Shown here: positions 1 through 12,015 of the stretch, one piece after another
Layout of the letters: each line of letters starts with the position of its first letter
How positions within the stretch are numbered: the first letter of the stretch is position 1
DNA from: Ensifer sp. MPMI2T
GTDB taxonomy: Bacteria > Pseudomonadota > Alphaproteobacteria > Rhizobiales > Rhizobiaceae
NCBI RefSeq assembly: GCF_004827385.1
Contig: NZ_SRXN01000013.1
Coordinates: forward strand, 1 to 64,000
DNA length: 64,000 nucleotides
Direction of reading: 5' to 3'
Made by a program: the position numbers and the translations under genes
The notes under the pieces: generated by a model
What the model saw: the letters and a program-made list of their open reading frames with translations, nothing else
What the model was told of the DNA's origin: nothing
Database searches by the model: none

Positions 1-469
1 GATGACACCTGGGCACACCGCAAATCACGCCGCCTTCGCGCTCGACGGCACCGGCATCCTCTTTTCCGCTGACCATGTCATGGCCTGGGCGACGAGCATC
101 GTCGCGCCACCAGACGGCGCCATGGCCGACTATATGGCCTCGCTCGAAAAGCTGCTGCAGCGGGACGATCGGCTCTATCTGCCCGGCCATGGCGGTCCGG
201 TGACCGATCCCGGGGCGTTCCTCCGCGCCCTTCGGGCGCACCGCAAGATGCGCGAGCGCTCCGTGCTCGAACGCATCCGCGCCGGTAACCGAAAAATCCC
301 GGACATGGTGAAGGTGATCTACGCGTCTACCGACCCGCGGCTGCACGGGGCGGCGGCACTTTCAGTTCTGGCGCATCTCGAAGATCTCGTGGAACAGGGC
401 CGCGTCGAAACTGACGGCCCGCCGTCGCTCTTCGGTGACTATCGGCGTGTGTCGGGCGGCGGCGGGTGA
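1..469 (+). CDS. MBL-fold metallo-hydrolase, C-terminal part (5' truncated by window edge)
   Basis: The visible 155 residues begin inside the protein. They carry the late metal-binding motifs of the metallo-beta-lactamase fold: PGHTANH, then an Asp in LFSADHVM, then a His in LPGHGGPV. A helical tail after the last motif resembles the winged-helix end of LACTB2-like hydrolases, which cleave thioester, lactone or nucleic-acid bonds; the substrate cannot be read here. The HxHxDH motif must lie upstream of the window. The gene converges on the DUF1499 gene, with a small hairpin repeat between them. The family call is firm and the substrate is unknown. Confidence 0.85.
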   Translation, partial: MTPGHTANHAAFALDGTGILFSADHVMAWATSIVAPPDGAMADYMASLEKLLQRDDRLYLPGHGGPVTDPGAFLRALRAHRKMRERSVLERIRAGNRKIPDMVKVIYASTDPRLHGAAALSVLAHLEDLVEQGRVETDGPPSLFGDYRRVSGGGG

Positions 470-532
470 ACATGCAACCACTCGTCCTTTGTGCGTCTGA
501 TAAGACGCGCGGCGCTGTGGCGGGCAGCGCGG
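470..532. repeat. Truncated copy of a short palindromic intergenic repeat, probable bidirectional terminator
   Basis: Bases 483-522 match the right half of the repeat at 56089-56192, including the stem GCGTCT (493-498), loop GATA and AGACGC (503-508), followed by GCGGCGCTGT. The left palindrome found in the full copies is mostly missing. It fills the space between two convergent genes, so a role as a shared transcription stop is plausible. The homology is visible by eye; the function is inferred. Confidence 0.6.
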
Positions 533-1438
533 TCAATCGCCGGCAATGCCCAGAAGTTCGGCGTCAAGCGCCCGCAGGAACTCTTCGGCAAAGGCGGCGC
601 CCATGCCGAGATCATGGGCGCCATAGCGAGAGGCCACGCGCAGATCGACGAACGTCGTCTCCGCCTCCTCCCGGAGCCTGATCAGTACATCGAAGCGGAA
701 GCCGACAGTCAGGGTGCGCCATTCACCCTGTAGCACGACGTCGGTGGAGCGCCGTCCCGGAAGCGGATCCAGGTCCGGCGCGGGACGTGCAGCCGGAACC
801 GGAATGACGTCCGGCTCGCTGTTCGTGTCCGCTCCTGCACCGCGCTGAACCGCCAGATCCCCGAGGTCTGCGCGGGCGTTCTCGACGCCGAGTTCGGCGG
901 TGGTGGCGATACGCGTTTCCCCGACGATCTTGCGCACGCCCTGGAACACGCGGTCGAGCGCGCCGTCGTAGCGTCTGCCCGTCAATCCGGGATAGGCGGC
1001 GATTTGCGCCTCCCGATCCTGCGGCGTCACCGTCGGGTTGCGCGCGAGCCAGCTCTTTTCTGCGACGGGAGCCTTGATCCACGGCGGCGGCGTCACCGTG
1101 TCGGTGGTGACGTCGTAGATTCTTGGCCGCATCAGATATTGCACGGCGCCGTAGCCAAGAAAGCCAAGCGGAGGGGCGGCATAGGCGAGCGCCGACAGCG
1201 ACGCGATGCCGCCAACCGCCGCCACCTGCCACAGGCGAGTGAGCCCGATCGCCGCGAGCAGCACGCCAGTCAGAGCAAGAACGCCCGACAGTGAGGCAAG
1301 CGCCAGAAAATGGGGCGTGGTCAACGGACCGAAACGGTGCGCCAACAGCGACAGCGCGAAGGTCGCGAATGCGATGCGGGCGAATCCGCGCGCCCAGTGC
1401 GCGGCGTAGGAATAGGGACGCTCGTAGCGGATAATCAT
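533..1438 (-). CDS. DUF1499 family membrane protein
   Basis: A 301-residue protein with three hydrophobic segments in the first 95 residues, followed by a soluble domain of the DUF1499 type: repeated PTVTPQDREAQIAAYPGL-like segments, a central region rich in R and D, and a C-terminal FDVLIRLREE/FVDLRVASRYG stretch. Family members are envelope proteins of unknown function common in Rhizobiales. No good Shine-Dalgarno sequence precedes the ATG at 1438, so the start is less certain than the frame. It diverges from the small gene at 1695, with about 255 bp between them that shows no clear motif. Confidence 0.8.
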   Translation of the reverse strand: MIIRYERPYSYAAHWARGFARIAFATFALSLLAHRFGPLTTPHFLALASLSGVLALTGVLLAAIGLTRLWQVAAVGGIASLSALAYAAPPLGFLGYGAVQYLMRPRIYDVTTDTVTPPPWIKAPVAEKSWLARNPTVTPQDREAQIAAYPGLTGRRYDGALDRVFQGVRKIVGETRIATTAELGVENARADLGDLAVQRGAGADTNSEPDVIPVPAARPAPDLDPLPGRRSTDVVLQGEWRTLTVGFRFDVLIRLREEAETTFVDLRVASRYGAHDLGMGAAFAEEFLRALDAELLGIAGD

Positions 1439-1694
1439 CTAACGGAATCAATCCCCGAAGCGGAACAGATCATGGCCTTCTTAGACCATGGCGTCAGGCG
1501 TGGGAACAGACAATGCTCGTCCATCTCCCGACGAAACTGTACTTGCGGCGGTGCCGCAAATTCGCCATTCTCGTTAAACAGGTATTTCGGCATTAAGGAT
1601 TCTCGCTAAACGTTCTGTGGCGGGAAGGAGTTCAACCGGAGGCATCGGCCGGCGTCGACAGAAACAACGCGCGGCAATCATCGGAGAGGACATC

Positions 1695-2081
1695 ATGGTC
1701 GCATCGGAAATAACCGTGACGAAGGCTGCCCCCACCCTCCTGCCTCAACCCGGCGACGCTGCCATACCGATGGCACTGCTCGAACTGGAACTTTCTCTCG
1801 ATGGATTTTCCGGGAGCAAGGATGAATTTGCCGCCTTTGTGCGCACGGTCGCTGCCGATATCGGCGGAGAACTGCTTTTCACCCTGCCGGCCTCCGGCCT
1901 GATGGAGGATTGCCTCACGATCGCCGCCATTCGTTACAGCGATGCCGGAAAGGCGCCGACGATTCTGTTCGTCTGCCTTGGCGGAGACGGAAACGCGATC
2001 CGCGTCGAGCAGCCGGGCGAGCAAACCGCAGATCTGAAAAGCTTTGCCGAGGCTTTTGTCGGCGTGCTCGAGCGGATCTGA
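1695..2081 (+). CDS. Hypothetical 128-residue acidic protein
   Basis: I do not recognise this family. The ATG at 1695 is chosen because GGAGAGGA lies just upstream; the open frame extends further 5' but that part reads as arginine-rich non-coding translation. The product is acidic, with no signal peptide or membrane segment. Its middle (LELELSLDGFSGSKDEFAAF) and end (SFAEAFVGVLERI) suggest a small alpha/beta cytoplasmic protein. No operon partner is evident: the next gene starts 312 bp downstream. The coding call rests on frame length, codon use and the ribosome site. Confidence 0.65.
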   Translation: MVASEITVTKAAPTLLPQPGDAAIPMALLELELSLDGFSGSKDEFAAFVRTVAADIGGELLFTLPASGLMEDCLTIAAIRYSDAGKAPTILFVCLGGDGNAIRVEQPGEQTADLKSFAEAFVGVLERI

Positions 2082-2393
2082 ACGACGGCCCAACGGCGGT
2101 TGAACGGCCGCCTGCGGCGGGAGTATGATATCGCGGCTTAATTGAATCGCGCCTTGCGGAACTGCGTTATGCGTCACCCGTGCATGCTTGTAATCTCTCC
2201 ATGCAGAGTACGAAGCGCGTCGAACCTTTTCTCTCGCCCCGCTCTGGATATGACGCCCCGCCTTTCGGCCGATCTCTGTTCCCAACACGCCGGCACCGGC
2301 GGTCCTCACCGAGATGGTCGCTACGCAACATCCGTTGTGCTCGTTTGATCTTCTGCGGAATCGTAGCGTGCAACCGGCGCCGATCAGGAGGCA
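2082..2393. other. 312-bp intergenic stretch with no recognised gene
   Basis: It holds a short GC palindrome just after the upstream stop codon (CCGCctGCGG, about 2109-2118) that could be a weak terminator, and AGGAGG at 2386-2391 that serves the next gene. I see no RNA gene or repeat. The distance leaves room for the lipoprotein gene's own promoter, but no convincing -35/-10 pair stands out. Confidence 0.4.
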
Positions 2394-2639
2394 ATGATGA
2401 AGCCTTTGAGACTGCTGACCCTCGCCGCGGCAGGATTGATACTTGCCGGGTGCCAGACGATGACGCCGCAAGAGCGGCGCGCAAGGGACGAAACGACCTG
2501 CGCCTCCTATGGCTTTCGCCGCGGCACGGATGCGTTTGCCACCTGCCTGCAGCGCATAGAACTCGACCGTCGCGCCGAAGCACGCGCCTTCCGCTACGAC
2601 AACGACCTTCTGATAGGCAGGCCGTATTATTGGTATTGA
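2394..2639 (+). CDS. Small lipoprotein
   Basis: An 81-residue protein with a positively charged start, a hydrophobic stretch and the lipobox LAGC at residues 17-20, so it should be cleaved and lipidated at Cys20. The mature part is short, charged and ends in a tyrosine-rich tail (GRPYYWY), as seen in many small rhizobial outer-membrane lipoproteins of unknown role. AGGAGG sits six bases before tandem ATG codons at 2394 and 2397, either of which may be the start. It converges with ppdK. Confidence 0.8.
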   Translation: MMKPLRLLTLAAAGLILAGCQTMTPQERRARDETTCASYGFRRGTDAFATCLQRIELDRRAEARAFRYDNDLLIGRPYYWY

Positions 2640-2685
2640 CGCGGACCGGTGCGTCGTCGCGGACGGAGGCGGGCGTGGACAGCAG

Positions 2686-5376
<2,691 letters not shown>

Positions 5377-5559
5377 GCCTGCTCTCCACCCAGAAACAGC
5401 TTTGATGACGGTCTACAGTATATGTTTCGGAGTGAAAATGCACTCGACGAAGATTTTTGCTGCAGTGCATCAAAACTGAAACGCGAGCCGGCGACGGCCA
5501 GCACGGCGGCGTTAGATTCGCCCTGGTCGAAGTCGCCCGCCGTGATCAGGGCAGACAGG

Positions 5560-8500
5560 TCAGACCGCCTCCCGCATGCGTTCGGCCGTCTGCAGGTCGA
5601 CGGAAACGAGCTGCGAGACACCCTGTTCGGCCATCGTGACGCCGAAGAGCCGATTCATGCGCGCCATGGTGATCGGGTTATGGGTGATGATGATGAAGCG
5701 GGTTTCGGTCGAGGCCGCCATTTCGTCCATCAGGTTGCAGTAGCGCTCGACATTGTGGTCGTCGAGCGGGGCATCGACTTCGTCGAGCACGCAGATCGGT
5801 GCCGGATTTGTGAGGAAGACGGCAAAGATCAGCGCCATCGCCGTCAGCGCCTGTTCGCCGCCCGAAAGCAGGGTCATCGTCTGCGGCTTCTTGCCGGGTG
5901 GACGGGCGAGAATCTCGAGGCCGGCCTCAAGCGGATCGTCGCTCTCGATCAGTTGCAGTTCCGCGGTGCCGCCGCCGAAGAGGTGAGTGAACAGCCGCTG
6001 GAACTGCCCGTTGACCACGTCGAAGGCGGCGATCAACCGTTCGCGCCCCTCGCGATTGAGGTTCTGGATGGCGCTCCGAAGCTTGCGGATCGCCTCGATG
6101 ACGTCGTCGCGCTCCTTGAGGATCGCCGCCAGGCGTTCGGAGAGTTCCTTCTGCTCTTCCTCGGCGCGAAGATTGACGGCGCCGAGCCGTTCCCGCTCGA
6201 TCTTCAGCCGTTCGAGTTCGCGTTCGACGCCGTGCATGCCGGGCAGCGCCTCATCGGCGGCAAGCCCTGTCAGGCGCATCACCTCGTGCGGCGCGCAGGC
6301 AAGGCCCTCGTGAATGCGCGCCTCGATCTCGACGCGACGCTCGCGGGCCGAGACCAAGCGCTCCTCCGCCCGTCCGCGCTTTTCACGGGCCTCGGCAAGA
6401 TCCGAAATCGCAGCCGCGGCCGCTCGATCCGCCTCACGCTGGCGGCCTTCCGCTTCGGCAAGAACATCGGCCGCTTCGCGGCGCGAAGCCTCCGCCTTCT
6501 GCAGTTCGTTCATCAGCGCGCGGCGCTTGTCCTCGAACTCGTCGGGCGCATCCACCAATTCCTCGACTTCGTCCCGCGCTTCAGCCTCGCGCTCGCGCAG
6601 CGTGTCGATATGTTGCTCGGCGCTTGTTGCCCTCGCCCGCCACGTCTCGCGCTCCGCCGTGATTGCCGAAAGCCGGCGCAAGCGCATCTCGTTTTCGCGG
6701 GCGAGGCTGTCATGAGCAGCGCGTGCCTCCGCGACCGCGGCGCGATCGGCAGCGACCGCCGCCGTCTGGTTGCGCAGATTGAGCTCGAGTTCGGAGAGAT
6801 CGGGGGCTGTGGCGAGCGCGTCGTTGGCCGCCTCGATCTGTTCTGCCGCCTCCTCGACCTGTCCCTCCAGCTGAAGCTTCGTTTCGGCAAGCACGGCGCG
6901 GCGGCGGGCGAGATCGCCCGAGGCACGCTCGGCAGTCGCCAGCGCTTCCCGCGCCTCGGAAAGTTGACGGCCGATCATGCGTTGGGCATCGCGCGCAAGC
7001 CGCAGCCGTTCATCCTCAGCACGGATGCGTGCCCCGGCCGCGGTGAGATCGGCTTCGGCCCGCCGCAGCGCTTCGGTCGCATCCTCGGTCTCGCTCTCGA
7101 GTTCGATAAGCCGGTTCTTCTGCGCGAGCCGCAAGGCTGCCGCGCTCGGCGCCTCCGATCCTGTCACGTGACCGTCCCAGCGCCAGACCGCGCCTTCCTT
7201 CGTCACCAGGCGCTGGCCAGTTTTCAACAGCGGCAGCAGGCGCTCTGCCTCCGCTTCGCTTTCGACGATCCCGATCTGGCCAAGTGCCCGCTTGAGCGCA
7301 TCCGGTGCACGCACGTAGCCGTCGAGCGGGACGGCACCCGCCGGCAAAGACGGATCGGCAGAATGGTCGCCGGGCATTCGCCAATGCGCGGGCGCCGCCT
7401 GATCCAAAGGCGAATCGAGGTCGTCGCCGAGCGCCGCACCAAGGGCCGTCTCGAACCCGCGTTCGACCTTCATCTCCTCGACGATCGCCGGATAGGCGCC
7501 GCCGCCGACCGCCTCCAGCATCCGGCGGATCGTGCGCGCCTCGGCTTCGATGCCATTCAACGCTGCACGCGCCTCATCAACCGGCGGGCGGGCCGCAGCC
7601 TCATCGGCACGAGCGTCGGCGAGCGCCTGCTCAATGGAGACAACAGCCGCTTCGGCTTCCTCCAGCGCAGCCTCAGCGACCTCCACCTGTCCCTGCTTTT
7701 CGTGCGGATCGGGAAGTGCGGCCATCTGCCGGTCGAGATCATCGAGATCGCGTGTCTGGTCGGAAAGCTGACGGACCAGGCGCGCCTGCCGTTCGGAGAG
7801 ATCGCGAAGCGTTCTTTCGATCTGATTGCGACCCGCTTGCGCCTCGGCACGCTCGGCCGTCAGCCGTGCGAGTTTGGCTTCGCTGATCGCCAGTGCCTCG
7901 TTGGCAGCATTGAGCCTTTCGCGCGCCTCGCCGGCGCGGTCATCAGCCTCCGCCAGCAGGTCCTGGAGTTCCGCTTCCTCCTCGTCGAGGCGTGCAAGAA
8001 TCCCGGCATTGTCTGCAACCAGCCGCTCCTCGCGCGCAATATCCTCGGCGAGTTGCGCCAGGCGGCGCTGCAATTCATCGCGGCGCCTGAGGATCCGGCC
8101 GGCATCCTCTTCCAACTGCGAACGGGCGATCTGCAGGCGCTGCAGCGCCGCCGCGAGCTTCGCCTCGTTCTCGCGCAGCTCCGGCAGTTTGAGGCTGGTG
8201 ATCGCCTGGGCTTTCGCCGCCTCCATCTGTATCTGCGCCTTTTCGGCAACCAGTGCGGTGATCTGGTTCAGCTGGCTTGTCGCCTCGGCTTCAGCCTCTT
8301 TGGCCTGCACCCAGCGGATATGGAACAGGATCGCTTCATGCCGGCGGATATCCGCCGACAGCATCTTGAAGCGGTTGGCCTGGCGGGACTGGCGCTTCAA
8401 GCTCTCGATCTGACTTTCGAGCTGAGACGTCACGTCGTCGAGCCGCTCGAGATTGGTCTCGGCCGCCCGCAAGCGCAGTTCCGCTTCATGGCGGCGGGAG

Positions 8501-9021
8501 TGCAAGCCGGAAATGCCGGCCGCCTCTTCGAGCAGTTGACGGCGGGCCTGGGGCTTGGCGGCGATCAACTCGCCGATCCGGCCCTGCCCGACCATCGAGG
8601 GCGAACGCGCCCCGGTCGATGCGTCGGCGAAGAGCAACTGCACGTCCTTGGCGCGCGCTTCCTTGCCGTTGATTCGATAAACCGAGCCCTGCTCACGCTC
8701 GATGCGGCGGGTCACCTGGATCTCGTCGCTGTCGTTGAAGGCGGCGGGTGCTGTGCGATCGCCATTGTCGAGATAGAGCCCGACCTCAGCCGTGTTGCGC
8801 GCCGGCCGGTTGCCCGAACCGGAAAAGATCACGTCGTCCATGCCGGAGGCGCGCATGTTCTTGTAGGAGTTTTCTCCCATCACCCAGCGCAGCGCCTCGA
8901 CGAGGTTCGACTTGCCGCAGCCGTTTGGCCCGACGACACCGGTCAGACCGCGCTCGATGACGAATTCGGTCGGTTCGACGAAGGATTTGAAACCGAGCAG
9001 GCGAAGCTTGTTGAACTTCAT
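5560..9021 (-). CDS. smc: Chromosome segregation ATPase SMC
   Basis: A 1153-residue SMC protein that, as a dimer with ScpAB, organises and segregates the chromosome. The N-terminal head has Walker A GPNGCGKSN at residues 31-39. Long coiled coils rich in E, A, R and L flank a hinge in the middle of the chain. The C-terminal head has the signature LLSGGEQAL and Walker B ICVLDEVDAPLDD. The ATG at 9021 (MKFNKLRLLGFKSF) is the family start; the frame stays open for 34 codons upstream but that part runs through a palindromic repeat and is not coding. The DsbA-like gene lies upstream on the same strand. Confidence 0.97.
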   Translation of the reverse strand: MKFNKLRLLGFKSFVEPTEFVIERGLTGVVGPNGCGKSNLVEALRWVMGENSYKNMRASGMDDVIFSGSGNRPARNTAEVGLYLDNGDRTAPAAFNDSDEIQVTRRIEREQGSVYRINGKEARAKDVQLLFADASTGARSPSMVGQGRIGELIAAKPQARRQLLEEAAGISGLHSRRHEAELRLRAAETNLERLDDVTSQLESQIESLKRQSRQANRFKMLSADIRRHEAILFHIRWVQAKEAEAEATSQLNQITALVAEKAQIQMEAAKAQAITSLKLPELRENEAKLAAALQRLQIARSQLEEDAGRILRRRDELQRRLAQLAEDIAREERLVADNAGILARLDEEEAELQDLLAEADDRAGEARERLNAANEALAISEAKLARLTAERAEAQAGRNQIERTLRDLSERQARLVRQLSDQTRDLDDLDRQMAALPDPHEKQGQVEVAEAALEEAEAAVVSIEQALADARADEAAARPPVDEARAALNGIEAEARTIRRMLEAVGGGAYPAIVEEMKVERGFETALGAALGDDLDSPLDQAAPAHWRMPGDHSADPSLPAGAVPLDGYVRAPDALKRALGQIGIVESEAEAERLLPLLKTGQRLVTKEGAVWRWDGHVTGSEAPSAAALRLAQKNRLIELESETEDATEALRRAEADLTAAGARIRAEDERLRLARDAQRMIGRQLSEAREALATAERASGDLARRRAVLAETKLQLEGQVEEAAEQIEAANDALATAPDLSELELNLRNQTAAVAADRAAVAEARAAHDSLARENEMRLRRLSAITAERETWRARATSAEQHIDTLREREAEARDEVEELVDAPDEFEDKRRALMNELQKAEASRREAADVLAEAEGRQREADRAAAAAISDLAEAREKRGRAEERLVSARERRVEIEARIHEGLACAPHEVMRLTGLAADEALPGMHGVERELERLKIERERLGAVNLRAEEEQKELSERLAAILKERDDVIEAIRKLRSAIQNLNREGRERLIAAFDVVNGQFQRLFTHLFGGGTAELQLIESDDPLEAGLEILARPPGKKPQTMTLLSGGEQALTAMALIFAVFLTNPAPICVLDEVDAPLDDHNVERYCNLMDEMAASTETRFIIITHNPITMARMNRLFGVTMAEQGVSQLVSVDLQTAERMREAV

Positions 9022-9049
9022 GGGCGGAACGCTGGGGCGGACGGCAGGT

Positions 9050-9158
9050 ACCCCCCTCTGCGCTGTGCGTCGGCCGCAGACGCGCTGCACCCCCCTCTGC
9101 CCTGCCGGGCATCTCCCCCACAACGGGGGAGATGCCCGGCAGGGCAGAGGGGGTATCG
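9050..9158. repeat. Large perfect palindrome upstream of smc
   Basis: Arms at 9091-9119 and 9125-9153 are perfect 29-bp inverted copies around the loop ACAAC, giving a very stable hairpin. The 12-mer ACCCCCCTCTGC occurs at 9050-9061 and again at 9089-9100, so part of the arm is duplicated. The element lies in the intergenic space between the DsbA-like gene and smc, both minus strand. It looks like a mobile intergenic palindrome of rhizobia; it could stop readthrough into smc. Confidence 0.75.
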
Positions 9159-9222
9159 CCCCGCAAACTCGAAAACGGGCGCACGGCTGCCGCCGTCGCC
9201 CGTCGTTTGAATAAGCGAAGGA

Positions 9223-10041
9223 TCAGAGCTTGCTGTCGATGAGGGCCGACATAACGTCAACCGACATGTCCCCCGAATAGTGCTCACCATTGACGAAGAA
9301 GGTCGGCGTAGACTTGACGCCGAAATCCTTGGCGCCCCTCTGCATCACTGCATTCACATCATCCAGAAGTTTTTGGTTCGTCAAGCAGGCCTCGAAGCTC
9401 TCCTGTGTAAAACCGGCGAGTTTGGACATCTGCAGGAGCGCATCGCGGCCGTTCTGCGCTGCGGCCCACTGCTCCTGCTGCTTGAACAGCATCGAGATCA
9501 TCGGGAAATACTGCCCATCCGGCGCGCAGCGCGCCAGCATGAAAGCCGCGGCGGCGCGCGGATCAAACGGGAATTCGCGGATGATAAAGCGGACCTTGCC
9601 GCTGTCGATATACTTCGCCTTGATGGCGTCGAAGGTCTTGTTGTGGAAGTTTGCGCAGTGCGGGCAGGTCATCGACATGTATTCGACGATCGTTACCGGC
9701 GCATTGGCTTCGCCCAGCGCCATTTCCGGCAGCGCGCCCGGTTCGAGCAGCTTCTTCACGTCGACGGTGCCTTCCGGCTGCGGCAGTTCAACCTTGGCCG
9801 CCGGGGGCGTGGTTGCCTGAGCGACCTCGGTTTGCGCAGGCTTCGCCTCGCTGGTGGCGGCGGGTGCTGCTGCCGGCGTGGACGCAGTGGTCGTCGCCTC
9901 CGCGGTCGCGCTGGCTTCAGTCGGCGCAGTCGAAGCCGTCTCCTTCTTCTCCTCGCTGCAGGCGGCGAGCATCAGGGCGAGCGCGGCGACGGCGGCACCG
10001 CCCAAAAGGCGTTTCGAAAGGCTCTTTTCGGAAGCGGACAT
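9223..10041 (-). CDS. DsbA-family thioredoxin-fold lipoprotein
   Basis: A 272-residue envelope protein with a lipobox LAAC at 25-28, so it is probably anchored by Cys28. An Ala/Thr/Pro-rich linker of about 60 residues follows, then a DsbA-like thioredoxin fold with the redox motif CPHC at 126-129 in MSMTCPHCANFH and a late STPTFFVNG cis-proline segment. It probably oxidises or reduces periplasmic cysteines. The ATG at 10041 gives the signal sequence; an upstream in-frame extension lacks one. It sits between the DUF721 gene and smc on the same strand, an arrangement often seen in Rhizobiales. Confidence 0.9.
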   Translation of the reverse strand: MSASEKSLSKRLLGGAAVAALALMLAACSEEKKETASTAPTEASATAEATTTASTPAAAPAATSEAKPAQTEVAQATTPPAAKVELPQPEGTVDVKKLLEPGALPEMALGEANAPVTIVEYMSMTCPHCANFHNKTFDAIKAKYIDSGKVRFIIREFPFDPRAAAAFMLARCAPDGQYFPMISMLFKQQEQWAAAQNGRDALLQMSKLAGFTQESFEACLTNQKLLDDVNAVMQRGAKDFGVKSTPTFFVNGEHYSGDMSVDVMSALIDSKL

Positions 10042-10158
10042 GAATTTGACCCGTGTTCTGTGAGGGAAAATTGAATTGCGAATTCGATAACTTGCCTTGC
10101 TGGAGGCGACAAGGGGCGGCGTCTCAACTGAATTCAAAGAAATGTGACCGCTTGAAGA

Positions 10159-10650
10159 TCACGTTCCCTTCGGGCGCGACGAAAACACGGCGGTGCCGAG
10201 ACGCCGGAGCGCTGCCTTCAGCGCCTCGCTTTCTACCCCTTCCATCATGGCTTCGAGCTTTCGCGCGGGCTCGCCGACGAGCGGACGTTGACGACGGGAC
10301 GGCTTGGGTGCAGCGGCAACCGGCTTCTGCACGATCCGGACCTGGCCGATCGCATAGAACCCGAAGAAACCGTTAATGCGCTGGATCAGTTCGCCCTGGG
10401 CGTGGGTCAGGAAAAGCGCCCTCGCGCCCTCGCAGGCGATGGTCAGAACGCCAGGCTGATGGCCGCCCTCGCCGCCCATTTCGGAAGCACGCCGCGGCCA
10501 GGCGATTTTTTCCGGCCGCGTACAGTCGGCAAACTCCGGACCGGCGATCTCGTCCCAGGAACCCAGCAGCATCGTGTTGATGCCCGCGCGCTTGGCGAGC
10601 ACCGGATCGATCAGGCCGTTTGCGACCTCGCTGATTTGGACGACGCCCAT
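10159..10650 (-). CDS. DUF721 / DciA-like protein
   Basis: The N-terminal part (ANGLIDPVLAKRAGINTMLL, WDEIAGPEFADCTRPEKI) matches DUF721, the domain of DciA, the ancestral loader of the DnaB helicase. A variable proline-rich C-terminal tail follows. DciA function is established for other bacteria; for this alphaproteobacterial form it is inferred. AGAAGG five bases before the ATG at 10650 favours that start; GTG codons at 10671 and 10677 would add up to nine residues. It diverges from mutY across a region that contains a palindromic repeat. Confidence 0.8.
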   Translation of the reverse strand: MGVVQISEVANGLIDPVLAKRAGINTMLLGSWDEIAGPEFADCTRPEKIAWPRRASEMGGEGGHQPGVLTIACEGARALFLTHAQGELIQRINGFFGFYAIGQVRIVQKPVAAAPKPSRRQRPLVGEPARKLEAMMEGVESEALKAALRRLGTAVFSSRPKGT

Positions 10651-10714
10651 GCGGGCCTTCTCTTGATTCACCGGCACGACTTTCTGTTTGCAATTCCGAT
10701 TGCGCCTTGAAGCC

Positions 10715-10812
10715 TACTGCATGTTTCCTTAAATCGTAGCCGATTTTAAGGATAAAAACATGCAGCAATTCAAAGTGCTACAGCGTCCATTGCGCGTCTG
10801 CGCGGCGCCGTA
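10715..10812. repeat. Palindromic intergenic repeat, copy 2
   Basis: CTGCATGTTT (10718-10727) pairs with AAACATGCAG (10756-10765), and between them CCTTAAATCG pairs with CGATTTTAAGG. The conserved tail CAATTCAAAGTGCTACAGCGTCC follows, then a shortened GCGCGTCT stem. Near-identical copies lie at 22375-22470 and 56089-56192, with a fragment at 483-522. The element lies in the divergent promoter region of the DUF721 gene and mutY. It resembles the RIME-type elements of rhizobia; the class name is inference. Confidence 0.75.
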
Positions 10813-10857
10813 GGCTGACGTCGTCCAACTATAGGCCGGAAAAGGATTCCCCGGCAA

Positions 10858-11952
10858 ATGATGCACGATACCCCAAGGGCGGCGGACGCCACCTTTCTTC
10901 TTCTCGACTGGTACGATCGCCACCACCGCGATCTTCCTTGGCGGGTCTCACCGCCGATGGCGCGAAAGGGCGTTATCGCTGATCCTTATCACGTCTGGCT
11001 ATCGGAGGTCATGCTACAGCAGACCACCGTCCAAGCGGTCAAAGCCTATTTCAACAAGTTCCTGACGCTGTGGCCGACGATCAATGATCTTGCCGCAGCG
11101 GACACCGAAGACGTGATGAAAGCCTGGGCCGGGCTCGGCTATTACGCTCGCGCGCGCAACTTGAAAAAATGCGCCGAAGCGGTGGCGGGCGAGCACGGCG
11201 GGCGCTTTCCGGACAGTGAGGAAGCGCTGAAAGCGCTCCCCGGCATCGGCGGCTACACGGCGGCGGCGGTCGCGGCGATCGCTTTCAACCGCCGAAGCGC
11301 CGTTCTCGACGGCAATGTCGAGCGCGTGATCTCCCGGCTCTACGCCATCGAGGCGCCACTGCCCGCGGCCAAGCCGGAAATGCGGGCGCGAGTCCTTGCC
11401 CTGACCCCGGAGGATCGCCCGGGCGATTTCGCGCAGGCGATGATGGATCTCGGCGCGACGATCTGCACCCCCAAACGGCCGGCCTGTTCGCTCTGTCCCT
11501 TCCGCGCAAGCTGTCTGGCGCTTGCAACGGCCGACCCCGAAACCTTTCCACGCAAAGCGCAAAAGAAGCAAAAACCGCTGCGCCTTGGCGCCGCGTTCGT
11601 GGCGATCGACCGCTCGAACGCGGTCTACCTGCAGAAGCGCGCCGATACCGGCCTTCTCGGCGGCATGACGGAGGTGCCCGGAACGGGATGGACCGCCCGC
11701 CGTGACGGCGAAACCTCGGTCGATGCCCAACCCTTCGCCGGCCCTTGGGAGCCCTGCGGAACGATCACGCATGTTTTTACGCATTTCGAGTTGCGCCTCT
11801 CGGTCTACCGCGCCAATGTTCAGCGCCCCGAGACGGAAGCGAACGGATGGTGGGAACCGATCGCATCGCTCAGGGCGCAGGCATTGCCAACCGTTATGAA
11901 AAAGGCAATCGCCCAGGCTATACCAAACGCCTTCAAGGCCGAGCGAAGCTAG
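10858..11952 (+). CDS. mutY: A/G-specific adenine glycosylase MutY
   Basis: A 364-residue base-excision repair enzyme that removes adenine mispaired with 8-oxoguanine. The catalytic Glu50 is in WLSEVMLQQTTV, the helix-hairpin-helix reads LPGIGGYTAAAV (128-139), and the catalytic Asp151 is in AVLDGNVERV. A [4Fe-4S] cluster is bound by Cys203, 210, 213 and 219, spaced C-x6-C-x2-C-x5-C. A C-terminal NUDIX-like domain that reads 8-oxoG follows (LLGGMTEVPGTGW). Tandem ATG codons open the gene after an AAGGA. The HAD gene follows 63 bp downstream and may be co-transcribed. Confidence 0.97.
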   Translation: MMHDTPRAADATFLLLDWYDRHHRDLPWRVSPPMARKGVIADPYHVWLSEVMLQQTTVQAVKAYFNKFLTLWPTINDLAAADTEDVMKAWAGLGYYARARNLKKCAEAVAGEHGGRFPDSEEALKALPGIGGYTAAAVAAIAFNRRSAVLDGNVERVISRLYAIEAPLPAAKPEMRARVLALTPEDRPGDFAQAMMDLGATICTPKRPACSLCPFRASCLALATADPETFPRKAQKKQKPLRLGAAFVAIDRSNAVYLQKRADTGLLGGMTEVPGTGWTARRDGETSVDAQPFAGPWEPCGTITHVFTHFELRLSVYRANVQRPETEANGWWEPIASLRAQALPTVMKKAIAQAIPNAFKAERS

Positions 11953-12015
11953 GCTCAGGCGAGAAGCGTTTTCATCAGTTTCCCCGCACAGGATCTCTGG
12001 AACTAAGGATTGCCG

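Noticed and set aside
9022..9123. Longer N-terminus for SMC
   Set aside because: It reads through the 29-bp palindrome, and SMC proteins start at MKFNKLRL-like sequence.
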